A stretch of 64,000 nt of DNA. Origin: Sipunculus nudus. Its lineage: Eukaryota; Annelida; Sipuncula; Golfingiida; Sipunculidae. Both the position numbers and the translations under genes were made by a program. The notes under the pieces were generated by a model. It was given only the letters and a program-made list of their open reading frames with translations. It was not told the DNA's origin and did no database searches. This document shows, in pieces, positions 1 through 14,100 of this stretch (its first letter is position 1; each line of letters opens with the position of its first letter). The stretch spans positions 20,297,664-20,361,663 of the forward strand of contig CM049315.1 in assembly GCA_026874595.1 (NCBI GenBank). The letters are read 5' to 3'.

Positions 1-874
1 AGCAAGTCTCATGACTCACAATCTAAAATGCGTTAATTACCCTCCATCAAGATATTTAACCTTCTAATCAATTCTTTTAGCATGATCAGAAGACAGGGAG
101 ACAATTTGTAGTTTTTTTTCCACAAATATAATTATCAAAATAGCTGAAAACAGGTAAAACATTTGTTAAAATTTGCTGCAAATGTAGGAGGCTCCACCTA
201 AATATAATAGTAAAGAGAATCACCAATTACTTCACGTACAGTCATCTCTTATTTAAAGAGATGCAAGAAATCGTTTCTTTATGATAAACAAACATTGCAA
301 TAATTTGTCAAAGAAAAGATGTTAAAAGAAAGGTGTTTATTACTGCAAACGTAAAAAAAAATACGTATTCAATAAAAATATTGATATCTTGTTATGTACA
401 ATGACAACATAAGTAGCATGATGAAATCCAAGTTAGTGATATAAATAATTTAATGAGCAGTATTATGATGACGAATGATTGTTGACTGATTACGAAATAA
501 CAGTCATTACTGGAGGGTTTATACACATAAAGGGTTACAAAATACCGGGATTTTTTTTTCATTTTCCCTGAGAAATATATCAACAAAAAAGCGACAGTTT
601 AAGGCAATACTTGATCACTGTAGATCGCTTCACTGCCTAAACAACTGTGATAAAAGAGATGGGAATTTTAACATGACACCATATCAACAACTATAAGGAT
701 TAAAACAGGTTTGGGTCAAATTATATAAAACCTTGCTGACTGACCTTTGTTTAGCTACCACCTCTAAATAACCACTTTCACGGTACCAATTCTTTTATGC
801 TCCTTATATGGGACCTTGCATAGACGACAAACTCAGAAATTTGACCACTTTATGAGGATCCGATTGGTGGTCAC

Positions 875-933
<59 letters not shown>

Positions 934-1102
934 AATGAGTTGGACCTCCTTTTCCTTAAAATTACCAAATTTGTGTTTGCCAATATTGGATAGATTATTG
1001 CTCCTTTATTCTCAAGTTCTTGGGACTGCCGTTTGCACTCCTCATGGCAAAGTGCTCCAAGTCAAATGTCAACCTGTATATGTTTGTGGGGTCCTGTGTA
1101 TG

Positions 1103-1133
<31 letters not shown>

Positions 1134-1262
1134 TTCACCTCCACATGTTATGACATTTATATCACGCCAGGAAGAGTACATTATTAATAAAGCATGCTGG
1201 CACCTTTTAATTATGCCTGAATTTAAGTTCCTGAGCTTCTGAATAATATGAATTTTACTGAG
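1..1262. other. Gene-free 3' flank of PARPBP
   Basis: AT-rich sequence with no convincing exon on either strand. It holds two (TA)n tracts (listed separately). The short open frames here have low complexity and no recognisable domain. The block lies downstream of the PARPBP stop codon and may include part of its 3' UTR, but I see no clear polyadenylation signal close to the stop. Confidence 0.6.
878..931. repeat. (TA)n microsatellite
   Basis: An uninterrupted TA dinucleotide tract of about 54 bp. A second, shorter one lies at 1102-1126. Tracts of this kind recur through the window and account for several tyrosine/isoleucine-rich false open frames. Confidence 0.95.
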
Positions 1263-1560
1263 TGCCAAATAAGATAAACATAAATATTTGCTTATGTATG
1301 AAATGGAACACAACCTGAAAAAAAACCTTATAACACACACAAACACACACACATGAAAAACAGGTATATGTCACCATACCCATCGCAGGATAGTTATATG
1401 CAAATTCATGAAATGCCAAATAAGATAAACATAAACATATGATTATGTATGAAATCGAAGACAACCTGATAAAACCTTATAACACACACGCACACATGAA
1501 AAACAGGTATATGTCACATTCATCGCAGGATAATTAAATGCAAATTCATGACAAAAAACA
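1263..1560. repeat. Two-copy tandem duplication, ~152 bp
   Basis: The block starting gccaaataagataaac at about 1263 is repeated at about 1415. Both copies carry the same order of sub-motifs: a cttatgtatgaaat-like stretch, an ACAC-rich tract, then gaaaaacaggtatatgtcac and tcgcaggata. The copies differ by small substitutions and by the length of the ACAC tract. No coding role is apparent. Confidence 0.8.
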
Positions 1561-1895
1561 TGTTTAAGTATAACCTCAACTTAAACCTCATGTTTCGCAC
1601 ATTTTTATCTTTGGTCAAATTATATTTGGTTAAAAAAAGGACATTACAACAAATTCAAAACGGTCATTACTAGTCAATTATCTTTTATCGCCCTGTTTTA
1701 AGATAATATGTCTACACTGGCAATACTGGATGATTGTGAAAATGAGAAGATTTAAACAGCTATGGACATCTTTGATTATGAATTCATAATTAAGTTTGAA
1801 GAACACATCCAAAAGTTCATTTCCAAGTCCAATTTAAATAATTTATGTGTACCTGACTAAAGAAACACTATTGAGACTTTCTTTAAAACCCTGGA

Positions 1896-2199
1896 TTAAA
1901 TTCTGAAGAATGAAGTCAGCTTTTGCTGCCCGTTGCCTGCTGCTGGTTTGAGTTTACTGCGTGACTTTGGTTTTGATGCTACAGTTTTGCTCTTCTTAGG
2001 TTTAGGAGCTCCAGCTGTTGAGTCTTCTGTCGTCCTTTTTCCGGTTTTCTTTCTATCAGCTTGCTGACGGGTGGGAACTTCCTGAGAGGAAGCTGATACA
2101 GTGTCTCTGTTCTCCTGATCATTAATGGATTCCAATATTTTCATAGTTGTTTCATATGTTACAAATGACATCTTTTCTGCTGGGTGCACTATAGTTTTA
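1896..2199 (-). CDS. PARPBP: PARPBP terminal exon with PIP box
   Basis: Acceptor GTTTTCAG|TAAAAC, stop TAA at 1896-1898. It encodes a disordered, Lys/Ser/Pro-rich tail with a basic cluster (PKPKKSK) that is a likely nuclear localisation signal. The tail ends in [10 protein letters not shown], a canonical PCNA-interacting peptide (Q-x-x-L-x-x-F-F). The human protein ends in the closely similar QAKLTQFFRL, so the PCNA-binding end is intact. Confidence 0.95.
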
Positions 2200-5100
2200 C
2201 TGAAAACAGTGAAAATAAAACATAAGCACATCACATTGAAACAAAAGCTGTTCTGTCATATATGAAATGTATTTAGGTATTATACAATTATTTAAAGAAT
2301 AACCCATTCATTATTACTGTATGGTTCATTCTATCTGTGAAGTCTTTTCCAGTTATGTGCACCTTCCTCTTACAAATGACAATTATATATCATGCAGTAT
2401 TATTAAAAAAATTATGAACTAGAATATCAGCAAAAGCTGACAAAAGCCAAAAGAACAGTGCTTATGGGGGGGGGGTTAACAGTAACAATTATAAAATATT
2501 TGTTCTCACATGAATGTATATCTGTACATATGTCTCTTGTTCAAGTTATAAATTTGAACTAGAGAGGCATGTAGTACCTTCGCAAGTCTTGCACCCCTGA
2601 ACTCATGCAGCTCTAAGAGATTATTAAGGCAAATGACCATACCATGTTTCAAAACAATCAACTCTGTGGTTCCCGAGTAATAAGTTGATAATTTTTTTTT
2701 TCTATTATAAAGTCTGTGACCATGAAAAGTATGTCAAGGTCAGCCATCTTTGAACATGACTGAGATTTTGTTGATATTGCATAGGCATTGAAGAAATATA
2801 GTTCCTGTGCTGAAAACTTTTGACAATACCCTGCTCATAAGACCAAAATTGAAAAATCTGATAAAAATTCTGAAAAAATAAGGAATTGTAATTGGCGTCC
2901 TAAAACCTGTGCAGCAGTAACAGACCAGCATTGCAAATGATCATAGCATGTTTCATAATTATCAACCTAGTTGTTCTTGAGAAATAAGCTACTTTTCTTT
3001 AATTAGTTCTGAAATGATGAAAAATATGTCAGGGTCACCCTAAGAAATAAATCTTCACCAAAGAAATAAAAGTCCTATGTTGAATCCTTTTAGAGATATT
3101 CTGCTCAAAAGGTAAAAATTAACAGATGTTTGATGGATGGAAGGAGGAACAGATGGCTTGGGTGACAACAATAGACCTTCAGCCTATATGGCTGAGGGCT
3201 AAAAAGGCAACCATATTTACATGTTAAAATAATGACTAATTGAACATCTGCTTGAAACTGACTGACTGAGTGATTCTAGAATTTTTTTATTAAATATTAT
3301 ATGTGACAAGGCCAATAGAAATGATATTACATTAATAAAACAGATAAATAATTTAAGATTCATTTTATGTAGAGAAAATAATAAACATTTTTAAGTAAAT
3401 AGTGACATCACCAGTTATTTATTTTTACAATACCGCTTTACTATTACTTTTGCATAGTATACACTTCACATTATAAAGTAAATGCATGTTCATAAGTAAC
3501 CATAGTAATTGTCAAATTTATAGTATATTAGTATTACTGGCAGGACACCAAAAACCTAAATAAGCTGATTATGTCTCCTTGCATTGAGAGGACTGCTAGC
3601 GGCCAGCACAGAGGAAATTCCCTGACTTTTCCCTCTTTCCGTACGCTGTCAGTAGCAGATGGCTAGGCAAGTTGGCAAGGCCTAATATGTCTGAGGGATA
3701 TGTTACCTTGGTATGAATGCTGTTATAGGCAGGTCCTTGTCCAGCATTCCAGCATCATGGACAGGTCTAGCCCAGTCAAGGCAGGACTGATAGGTCATTT
3801 GTCGCTTCACCTGAAATATCAAATGTAAGCATGGAACTGTTTCTAATATACACAAGCCATTATACACTCCTTAAGCAGTGGTCTGTTACAAACTGTTTGC
3901 AACCAAAGTGAGTAACATACAAGAAAATATTCTCTGTTTCCACACACCTGATAATTTTCAAGGTATGATGGGGTGTTCCAGTGCATATTGCACAAAACAC
4001 TTCTATTGACATGCCAAAATTCAACACTTTGGATCACAACCCTTACTTCCCATGAACACCCCCTTGCATTAATCGGCTGATTCATTAAAAAAAATCAATG
4101 CATTCTTGTAATGTTGCAACAGAGAAGGTTCTGAGACAAACAGATTCTGGTTGCAATTTTTATCACAGCATTTACATGTAAAAAGATACTAATGGATACA
4201 CTCTCAGTGGCAGCCAAAGTCAAGGTACGACTTTTGTTGAGGATGCAGCCTCTAATTGGAATTTTACTGTAATTATCATTTGCCAGCTTTAAAGTGATGA
4301 TGACTGACCTTGGGAATATTCATCTTGTTTTTCAGCCTCTCCGCCAGTGGTTTAGCTGCTACACTCTCTGGGGATGCTTCAATTGGTGACCTAAGAAACA
4401 GAATTTAGATTAATGACATGCAAACCATATTTCCAAGTCTTCTAATGATGTCCAGTTCTGACACCTATAATCTAAAGAGTAATATTGATTTTTATATTTT
4501 TTTTCTTTGATAAAAATATGACAAAAACAATTGTAACACTGAGAAACAGAAATGAATTTCATAAAACAGCTACCCATTTATTAAGTTGCATCACATTAGC
4601 CAGTGCATCAGGATGAAATAGCCAGTAATAATTGTTATGGACTCCCTGTAAGTTGGTTCTCTGCTTCACCTTGGATTATACATAGAGAATGCAAAACCAA
4701 CACTCATCATAACTCTAAATATGAACTGAAACAAAGTTTTACATTGTGGCAGTTCGTGTAAAACTTTGTTAAAATTGTGTTGCACCTCTAACTTTGCAGA
4801 TGGCATCTTGTGATCAACTTGTTGCTACTGGTTGGCCAGCAGGCTTTAATACACTCAAATCATTTGCTTCAGTTTGACTGATGCGCAGATTTACTTTGAA
4901 ATTTAAGTACATCTTGATAATCACACTAGAGCAGTCTTCAAGTTTAAAAAAACATCCATGAAATTGTTCACAGGCATATTGTCAACTGTTTTACTCCTTC
5001 TGTGGAGTACAAACTATTTATTGATCAGCAAAGCATGTTATCACCCAGATACAGATCCCCCATATTAGATGATATGACATGTCATTTAAGATTTATTACG

Positions 5101-8100
5101 ATGGCTGAGGGTGATATGGCTTATACACTTATTTAATACAATGAACTCATATCAGCCGGGATCTCAGTGAATTCACTGATGCAATGTGACAAATTTAAAC
5201 GCCTAAGAATGAAATCGACAAGCATCACGATTTGTGTAATGTCACTGTGGACTCTCACTGGACAATTACTCTAAAGGCATACCTTAATAACTACAATGGT
5301 ATTTCCTAGTCTTTCTACATGAATCTTAAGTAAAATGCTGCATAATAACATCTTTAAGCTATATAGGGGTTTACGCTCTTTACACAGCGCTTTACCTATA
5401 GGCCTACTACCTAAATCTTAAGCCCTGTTTGTTTTGACCTCGTATCCTGAATTGCTACACCAGAGGGGAGCACTGTATTTTGGTCCAATCAGATGAGACC
5501 CTGTGCTGGAAGACAAAATGGTTTACCAGCCAAGCGAGGATTACACAGAGCCAATGTTGTTCATTTTGTTTTGAGTGACAGCTCATCGCCCCTGCAACCA
5601 TTAGAACAGGCCACATGCCCAGACAGAATGGCCCCACACATTGTTTCTGGGTGGAGCCTGATGCCTGTCAAGTGTTTGTTGACTGGCATTTGGTTGGCTG
5701 CTAGTAACATCAGCAGTTAGGCCCACCACCTGGTGTTTAAGTGCATCATAAACGGTCAAAGCAGGCAGTGGGAAAATCAGTAGCTTCTTTAGAAGCGCAA
5801 GATTTCCCCTGCCTTGGGAGGGTGTATAGGGGATGAGTTTGAGCATGCATTTGGATTTATTTTTCATTTATGATACCACACTGTTTCTTCGCGTCATCTG
5901 CCTGCAGGTATGCCAAAAATCAAATATTTTTGGAACCCTTGAATGACAATGATTAATTTAATATCAGCTTATTGTTAAACTGTCTGTCCACCTGTAAATA
6001 TGGGCATGGAGGGACCTGATTTCGAGTAGAAGAAAATGTCAACCAATCTTTGTTTTGTGACTCTCATCTTTTGCAAAAGGAAACGAAGAAATTCTGTTAC
6101 GGAACCTGATATCAACAGATCACGTATGGGTGATGAACATAAATTTTGTAATGGAAATAAAAAATCAGATTCTGTAACACTAGGCAGCGTGAAATGTCTA
6201 GGGGAATAAATAAAGAAGTCGGTGGTTTTTTGTTAACAAATAACTATAATTTATTCTTAAACCAACCCTAACATTACAATACACTAAATCAATACAATTA
6301 CAAAGTACAACAACAGTATAACAGCAAATCAATATAATCACACAGCCTAATAAACAAAGTGCACAGTACCTGGATACCACCACCCCCACAGCGACAAGTC
6401 CTCTAAAGCATATAATTCAGAAGAACAGTTCACACAAATCTTCTCTGAGAATAACAGTCCACTGGCAGTTCATTCACAAAAACAATACGCCGTAATCCCA
6501 AAGTGAAGTACCTAAGATCCGTCACAAATCCAGAAGAATATCTATAATTGCCGCACTTATCGGAATAGGTCCCACAAACTGCTTTACACACTTCTGTGTC
6601 CCCTGGAATATTTTCTCACCTCTCTCTCGGCTCTAAAACACAGCCCCTTTTTATAGCTTCTCATCTCAAGCCGAGAACTTTCCATTTCTCGAAAAATCAA
6701 AAGAATCTAACATGATACACAGTACACATGCGTTACAGGAAACATCTAGAAATAGAACGCTGTGTCTATACATGTCAGGGTTCACAAGTGAGCCGGCCCG
6801 GCTTGGCTAGGTGAGAAAGCCCCAGACTAGCATGACAGCAAGAGTTCAACCAGTACAGTTTAAACTGAGAATGCAATACCCGGCCAGGCGAGGCCGCTAC
6901 AACACGAGTTATGCCTGTGTCACAATAAAAAAGACATCTGTAACAATTCAAATTATGAAGGTATATCACATCAGGTATTTTTGTATCACAGAACAGGATT
7001 CACAGACGTGGGTAAAAAAAAAATCCCCAAAGTAAACAAAAAGGACTTACTTGAACTGTGAGATGAGGGACTGGAAACGTACAGGAGTTCTCTGACTAGA
7101 TGTGGTGTCTGACAGGAACTGGACGGTAGACTGACACATCATCATGCCAGCTTTCTGGTCTAGCAAACACCTGATGACCCGCAGTGTCTGTCTCCCCAGC
7201 ATGGACCCACCTGCTGCTGCAGACTGTATAATAAGTAATACACTGCTTTTTGGTGAAGTTTACTTAACATAAGTTTTCATAAAAAGAATAATGAATACAT
7301 TTTATAGCATACACCACAATCTAGTTCATGTTCACTCTACCAAATGACAGGCTAGATTTGCAAAGGAACAACAACTATATAAATCAAAATGTGGGGCTTG
7401 AAGTCTACAATTATTGGTAAAAAATAGTGTTTGAGTATATAGAACATTTTAGGTTCTCTGCTGGTGTTCTTAACAATATGTGAGGGAAAATATAAACTCC
7501 ATGCATGGTTTAAATTTTGTAACATAATCTGTGATTTTTTTATTAGATTAGCTATATATTTGAATAACTGAGTAAATACATAAATTTGTTTATTTCCATT
7601 AACTTTTGTGGCATGATGTCAAAGGATAGAGGCATTATGGTAAGGTGAACCTAATAACATGGGGCAATGTATATATCATAGATTTCATCCAGAACACAGA
7701 CTGGGCCCTGATGTGATTGGCTGGTGCAAAGTGTGATGTCACAGACAAAATTTAGAAATGACCTAAATCTACCAATACATGTTGTTTTATTCTTCAATGA
7801 AAATTTTGAGGTGGCAGTGTCAGAAATACTTAGCTTTTGATGAGGTCTAAAATTTTTAGTCACAAGAGATTTCTGTGTGCAAGGTCATTGCCAAGTTGAG
7901 AGTGCTCATAGATGTGGCAATATTTGTTTGACAAGTCACACAACCACATGTGGTTTTGTGGAAAATTAAACAAGTGACCCATGGGTCATGACGCTCAGCT
8001 GACTGGGAAGAGATTCGCAAATGGAAATTTTTTCATCTGAATGGTAGTATATACCCATTCAACTGAAGCATCAAACAGATTAACCAACAGGGCAAAATTG

Positions 8101-11100
8101 TGTCTGTATTTTTAAAGGTCTCAAAAATAGAGAAAAAAATTTGTAAAAAATAAAAGAATACAGGTGGCGCCACCAGTCTGCAGGAACTGATGGAACATCT
8201 CATGATCAATATGTATGCACAAAATCATGACCATCAGTGATGTAGTTAATGAGATATTGAAGTTTTTGTATGAAATTTTTTACTTTTCGGGGGGGTACTT
8301 TGGGGCCCCATAGCTCGAAGGATATGGGTAACAGAGACCTAATTTCTGGTTTCCAAGGAGATTTTTCATGGACCTCTCAGAATGCCAAGTTACAAGGTTC
8401 TAGGTCCAGTGGTTACGATTTGTGCCTGGTTAATGGACGGACAGACAGACGACGGACAAAGAGTGATCGCTATAGCTCAGATGACTTTCAGTCAGCTGAG
8501 CTAAAAATTGAAAAAAATACAGATGGCGCCACCAGACTGCAGAAACTGATGAAACACCCCATGATCAATATCAATGCTAAGAATCATGGTGATCAATGCA
8601 TTAGTTGTTCAGATACTTGAGCTTTTGTATCAAATTTTCCATTATTCTGGGGGGTACTTCTGAGCCCAATAGCTCAAAGAATATGGGTAACAGAGACCTA
8701 ATTTGAGGTTTCCAAGGAAACTTTTTATGGGCTTCTCTGCATGTCAAGACAGAAGATTCTAGGTCTAGGCATTACGATTTGTGCCCTGTAAAATTCGTAA
8801 AAATCGAAAAAATACCAGTGGCGCCATCAGACGGCAGAAACTGATGAAACATTCCAAGATCAATATCCGTGCAAAGAATTATGGTGATCATTGCAATAGT
8901 TTTTCAGATACTTGAGCTTTTGTATCAAATTTTCCATCATTCTGGGGGGTACTTGGGAGCCCAATAGCTCTAAGAAAATGGGTAACAGAGACCTTTTTCT
9001 AAGTTTCTAAGGAGACTTTTAATGGGCCTCCCTGCATGTCAAGAGAGAAGATTCTAGGTCCAGGCGTTACGATTTGTGCCTGGTTAATGGACGGACAGAC
9101 GGACGACGGACAAAGAGTGATCGCTATAGCTCAGATGACTTTCAGTCAGCTGAGCTAAAAATTGAAAAAAATACAGATGGCGCCACCAGACTGCAGAAAC
9201 TGATGAAACACCCCATGATCAATATCAATGCTAAGAATCATGGTGATCAATGCATTAGTTGTTCAGATACTTGAGCTTTTGTATCAAATTTTCCATTATT
9301 CTGGGGGGTACTTCTGAGCCCAATAGCTCAAAGAATATGGGTAACAGAGACCTAATTTGAGGTTTCCAAGGAAACTTTTTATGGGCTTCTCTGCATGTCA
9401 AGACAGAAGATTCTAGGTCTAGGCATAACGATTTGTGCCCTGTAAAATTCGTAAAAATCGGAAAAATACCAGTGGCGCCATCAGACGGCAGAAACTGATG
9501 AAACATTCCAAGATCAATATCCGTGCAAAGAATTATGGTGATCATTGCAATAGTTTTTCAGATACTTGAGCTTTTGTATCAAATTTTCCATCATTCTGGA
9601 GGGTACTTGGGAGCCCAATAGCTCTAAGAAAATGGGTAACAGAGACCTTTTTCTAAGTTTCTAAGGAGACTTTTAATGGGCCTCCCTGCATGTCAAGAGA
9701 GAAGATTCTAGGTCCAGGCGTTACGATTTGTGCCTGGTTAATGGACGGACAGACGGACGACGGACAAAGAGTGATCGCTATAGCTCAGATGACTTTCAGT
9801 CAGCTGAGCTAAAAATTGAAAAAAATACAGATGGCGCCACCAGACTGCAGAAACTGATGAAACACCCCATGATCAATATCAATGCTAAGAATCATGGTGA
9901 TCAATGCATTAGTTGTTCAGATACTTGAGCTTTTGTATCAAATTTTCCATTATTCTGGGGGGTACTTCTGAGCCCAATAGCTCAAAGAATATGGGTAACA
10001 GAGACCTAATTTGAGGTTTCCAAGGAAACTTTTTATGGGCTTCTCTGCATGTCAAGACAGAAGATTCTAGGTCTAGGCATTACGATTTGTGCCCTGTAAA
10101 ATTCGTAAAAATCGAAAAAATACCAGTGGCGCCATCAGACGGCAGAAACTGATGAAACATTCCAAGATCAATATCCGTGCAAAGAATTATGGTGATCATT
10201 GCAATAGTTTTTCAGATACTTGAGCTTTTGTATCAAATTTTCCATCATTCTGGGGGGTACTTGGGAGCCCAATAGGTCTAAGAAAATGGGTAACAGAGAC
10301 CTTTTTCTAAGTTTCTAAGGAGACTTTTAATGGGCCTCCCTGCATGTCAAGAGAGAAGATTCCAGGTCCAGGCGTTACGATTTGTGCCCTGTTAACAGAT
10401 GACCGCATCGTTTAATGTCTCAAAAATAGAGAAAAAAACACGTAAAAATTGAAAATACAGGTGGCACCACCAGTCTGCAGAAACTGATGAAACACCCCAT
10501 GATCAAAATCAATGCAAAGAATCATGGTGATCAATGCAATAGTTGATCAGTTACTTGAGCTTTTGTATCAAATTTTCCATTATTCTGGGGGGTACTTCGG
10601 AGCCCCATAGCTCAGAGGTTATGGGTAACAGAGACCTAATTTCAGATTTCCAAGGAGACTTTTTATGGGCCTCTCTGCATGTCAAGAGAGAAGATTCTAG
10701 GTCCAGTCGTTACGATTTGTGCCCCGTTAACAGATGACTGCATCTTCAGAGGTCTTAAAAATAGAGAAAAAAACACGTAAAAATTGAAAAAATACAGGTG
10801 GCACCACCAGTCTGCAGAACTGATGAAACACTCCATGATCAATATCCATGCAAAAAATCATGACCATCAGTAATGTAGTTAATGAGATATTGAAGTTTTT
10901 GTATGAAATTTTTGACTATTCTGGGGGGTACTTCGGGGCCCCATAGCTCGAAGGATATGGGTAACAGAGACCTAATTTCTGGTTTCCATGGACATTTTTT
11001 CATTGACCTCTCAATGTCTCAAGAATGAAGATTCTAGGTCCAGTCTTTACAATTTGTGCCTTGTTAACAGATGTTCACATTTTTAAAGGTCTCAAAAATA

Positions 11101-14100
11101 GAGAAAAAAATTCGTAAAAAATTGAAAAATACAGGTGGCGCCACCAGTCTGCAGGAACTGATGGAACATCTCATGATCAATATGTATGCAAAAAATCATG
11201 ACCATCAGTGATGTAGTTAATGAGATATTGATGTTTTTGTATGAAATTTTTGACTTTTCTGGGGGGTACTTTCGGGCCCCATAGCTCGAAGGATATGGGT
11301 AACAGAGACCTAATTTCTGGTTTCCAAGGAGATTTTTCATGGACCTCTCAGAATGCCAAGTTACAAGGTTCTAGGTCCAGCGATTACGATTTGTGCCTGG
11401 TTAACGGACGGACAGATGGACAGACGGACGACGGACAAAGAGTGATCGCTATAGCTCAGATGACTTTCAGTCAGCTGAGCTAATAAAAAACTGATTTTCC
11501 TGCAGGAAAAGGATTTAGTTTACATAAAATCTTAATAAATATATTTTTCATATCAAATTATGTCATATAATAATTTAAACATTAAATGAAAGAATCACAA
11601 GTGGAGACAAGAAACTTTGACATTTATTTATCAACAGAATAGTTAGTATTATCCATTTCCAAGAAAAGCTAAGCAGGTTTACATTGAGAGTTACCTTTTG
11701 GGGACTACTGTTTAGCTGTTTCTGTACTGTTAGCAGCTGCTGACAAGTTTGTTTGAGCTTGTCAGCCACATTGGTGACACTCGCAGGCCGCAGATGATTA
11801 CTTCGCTCCTTCAGGATGCAGTTCTTCAAGACGTTAATGACTCTATTCAGGGCTGTGCTGTTAAAAGAGGTGACAAACAAGGTTTTAGTGGTAATAATCT
11901 ATAAATAATACTTGATTAGTTGGATAAAAATCTGGAAAGATTGATATTTATCATTTATCTTCTCTTTCACCTTTAGAATTTCCTAAGCCTAATTTGTGGA
12001 TTTACTGTGTTATCAAATTAGCATGTCATCCATCACAGTGATAATGTGAGGGGTTTAATAGCCAAAATGCATAACATTTAAAGAGTCTCTTCCGTTTTAC
12101 CATTACTGTATTCAAAGTAATGAGTACCTAGGTGCTCTCAAAACTGAATTTTATTAAATATTTTTTTATACTCAAAAAAGCCCCTCCCATGCTGTTCTAG
12201 GCTTAGATATGATCCTTTTTGAGTATTGTACATTTTTAGTAACTTTTTAAGGGAAAGTTTCCTTTCCTTGGCCAATATTTAAGGGCATTGGACACCCTGA
12301 TAGAATATCACACCATCAAAATTATCAAGTGTTGTGGAAAATAACGGTGACCAAAATCACTGCCACATTTTTTGGTTGAGAATAACTCATCCCTTCCTTT
12401 TTCATAAAGATATCTCCAAATAATCCATCGGAGGGCACTCATTACAGTAGGGCTGCTCATTATGTTTTATACTGAATACCTTGAATTTGAATCCTCCTCA
12501 ATAATAGACTGGAGTTTGTGCATCAGGTCTGTGAACTCTGCGAGGCCTTTGACATATGGAGCCAGAGCAGAATCAGTACCCGGGGCGTAGCTCTTACCAC
12601 CCAGTCTCACCTTCATGATGTGGGATACAGCAGTCTGTAGAACAAAACTAAACAGGTACACACTCATGCAGGCCTGCCAAAGGTAAATGACAGAGTAAAG
12701 ATAGAGTAAAATTGAGGCAGTTCCCAATTTTTTTTATCGCAAACTGAATAAAGATGAGCTGCTCATGAGTGTGTGTATATATTACTCCAAAAGTCAGAAA
12801 CATACATTGCACATCCCCCTGCACAAAGATGAGGGCATTTTCATACACATTGTGGACAGATGCACATACAAAACTGCAAAGTGTCCTATTCTTATTTTAA
12901 ATGAACTGTCATAGCAGGAGAGAAATGATATACTGTATCCAATTTTTCCCCTAAAAAGTAAAAAAAGGTGCTGCTAAAAAGTACTGTGTGAAGTTTACTT
13001 TAGATGTGATATTTTTTTTAGTTAACATACAAGGGATGATAATTTTTGTCTTGAATTTGGAATTAATAGTTGGCATGTAGATGAATACTGCAATTAGTTC
13101 AGCCAGAAACGGCATTTATTTGCACAGCATTGATAACTGGGTGGCAAAGTGTCACTACATGTTATTGTTAATGTGTATAAAAAAGCCTAAACAAAGAGCC
13201 TTTTGAAGCCTCTTCTTATTCCTCTCTATAACTGTCACAAGGAAGTATGTCGTTTGTATATTGTTAACTGTGTAACCACTCTTGTATGAGCCCCAGTGTG
13301 TTACAAGCACCCTCAATGACCTGTTTGTGAAAAATAAAATGACTTGCTGTTTAGTTTATTATAGGCCCATTTTAAGACACTGTAGCAAGTCACTGTTGTA
13401 ATGAAATACCTGGTAAATTGACATCTGTTTGTGAAATTAATGTAAAAGTAACTATAGCAAGTCACTGTTGTAATGGGATAACTAGTACATTGACATCTGA
13501 TTGTGAAATTAATGTATAAGTAACTGTAGCAAGTTACTGTTGTAATGGAATACCTGGTACACTGACATCTCTGTTTGTGTAATTAATGTAGGAAGTCACT
13601 GTTTTAATGGAATACCTGGTAAATTGACATCTGTTTGTGTAATTAATGTACAAGTAACTGTAGCAAGTCACTGTTGTAATGGAATACCTGGTACATAGAC
13701 ATCTGTTTGTGTAATTAATGTACAAGTAACTGTCGGAAGTCACTGTTGTAATGGAATACCTGGTACACTGACATCTGTTTGTGTAATTAATGTAGGAAGT
13801 CACTGTTGTAATGGAATACCTGGTACATTGCCATCTGTTTGTGTAATTAATGTACAAGTAACTGTAGCAAGTCACTGTTGTAATGGAATACCTGGTACAC
13901 TGACATCTGTTTGTGTAATTAATGTACAAGTAACTGAAGCAAGTCAAAGTTGCTATGGAATACCTGGTACATTGACATCTGTTTGCGCTGAGCCTCTTGT
14001 TTGACAGCTGTGAATGCCCGATGATCAAGATCACGATTCGGCACATTCAGGACTCTAGCCAAGGAGAGTTCACAGCGTGTGTTCACCAGCAGACGTAGGT

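Noticed and set aside
5455-5867. Opposed open frames of 60-88 codons
   Set aside because: They lie in a PARPBP intron, have no domain, and neither frame has splice sites compatible with the gene.
8270-9928. Identical 66-116 codon frames ending SCSDT
   Set aside because: They recur with the 654 bp tandem unit and with no domain, splice signals or start context, so repeat by-products are more likely than a gene family.
13534-14046. 170-codon minus-strand frame with repeated CQCTRYSI
   Set aside because: It reads through the minisatellite in the wrong register and passes PARPBP exon 5 out of frame.
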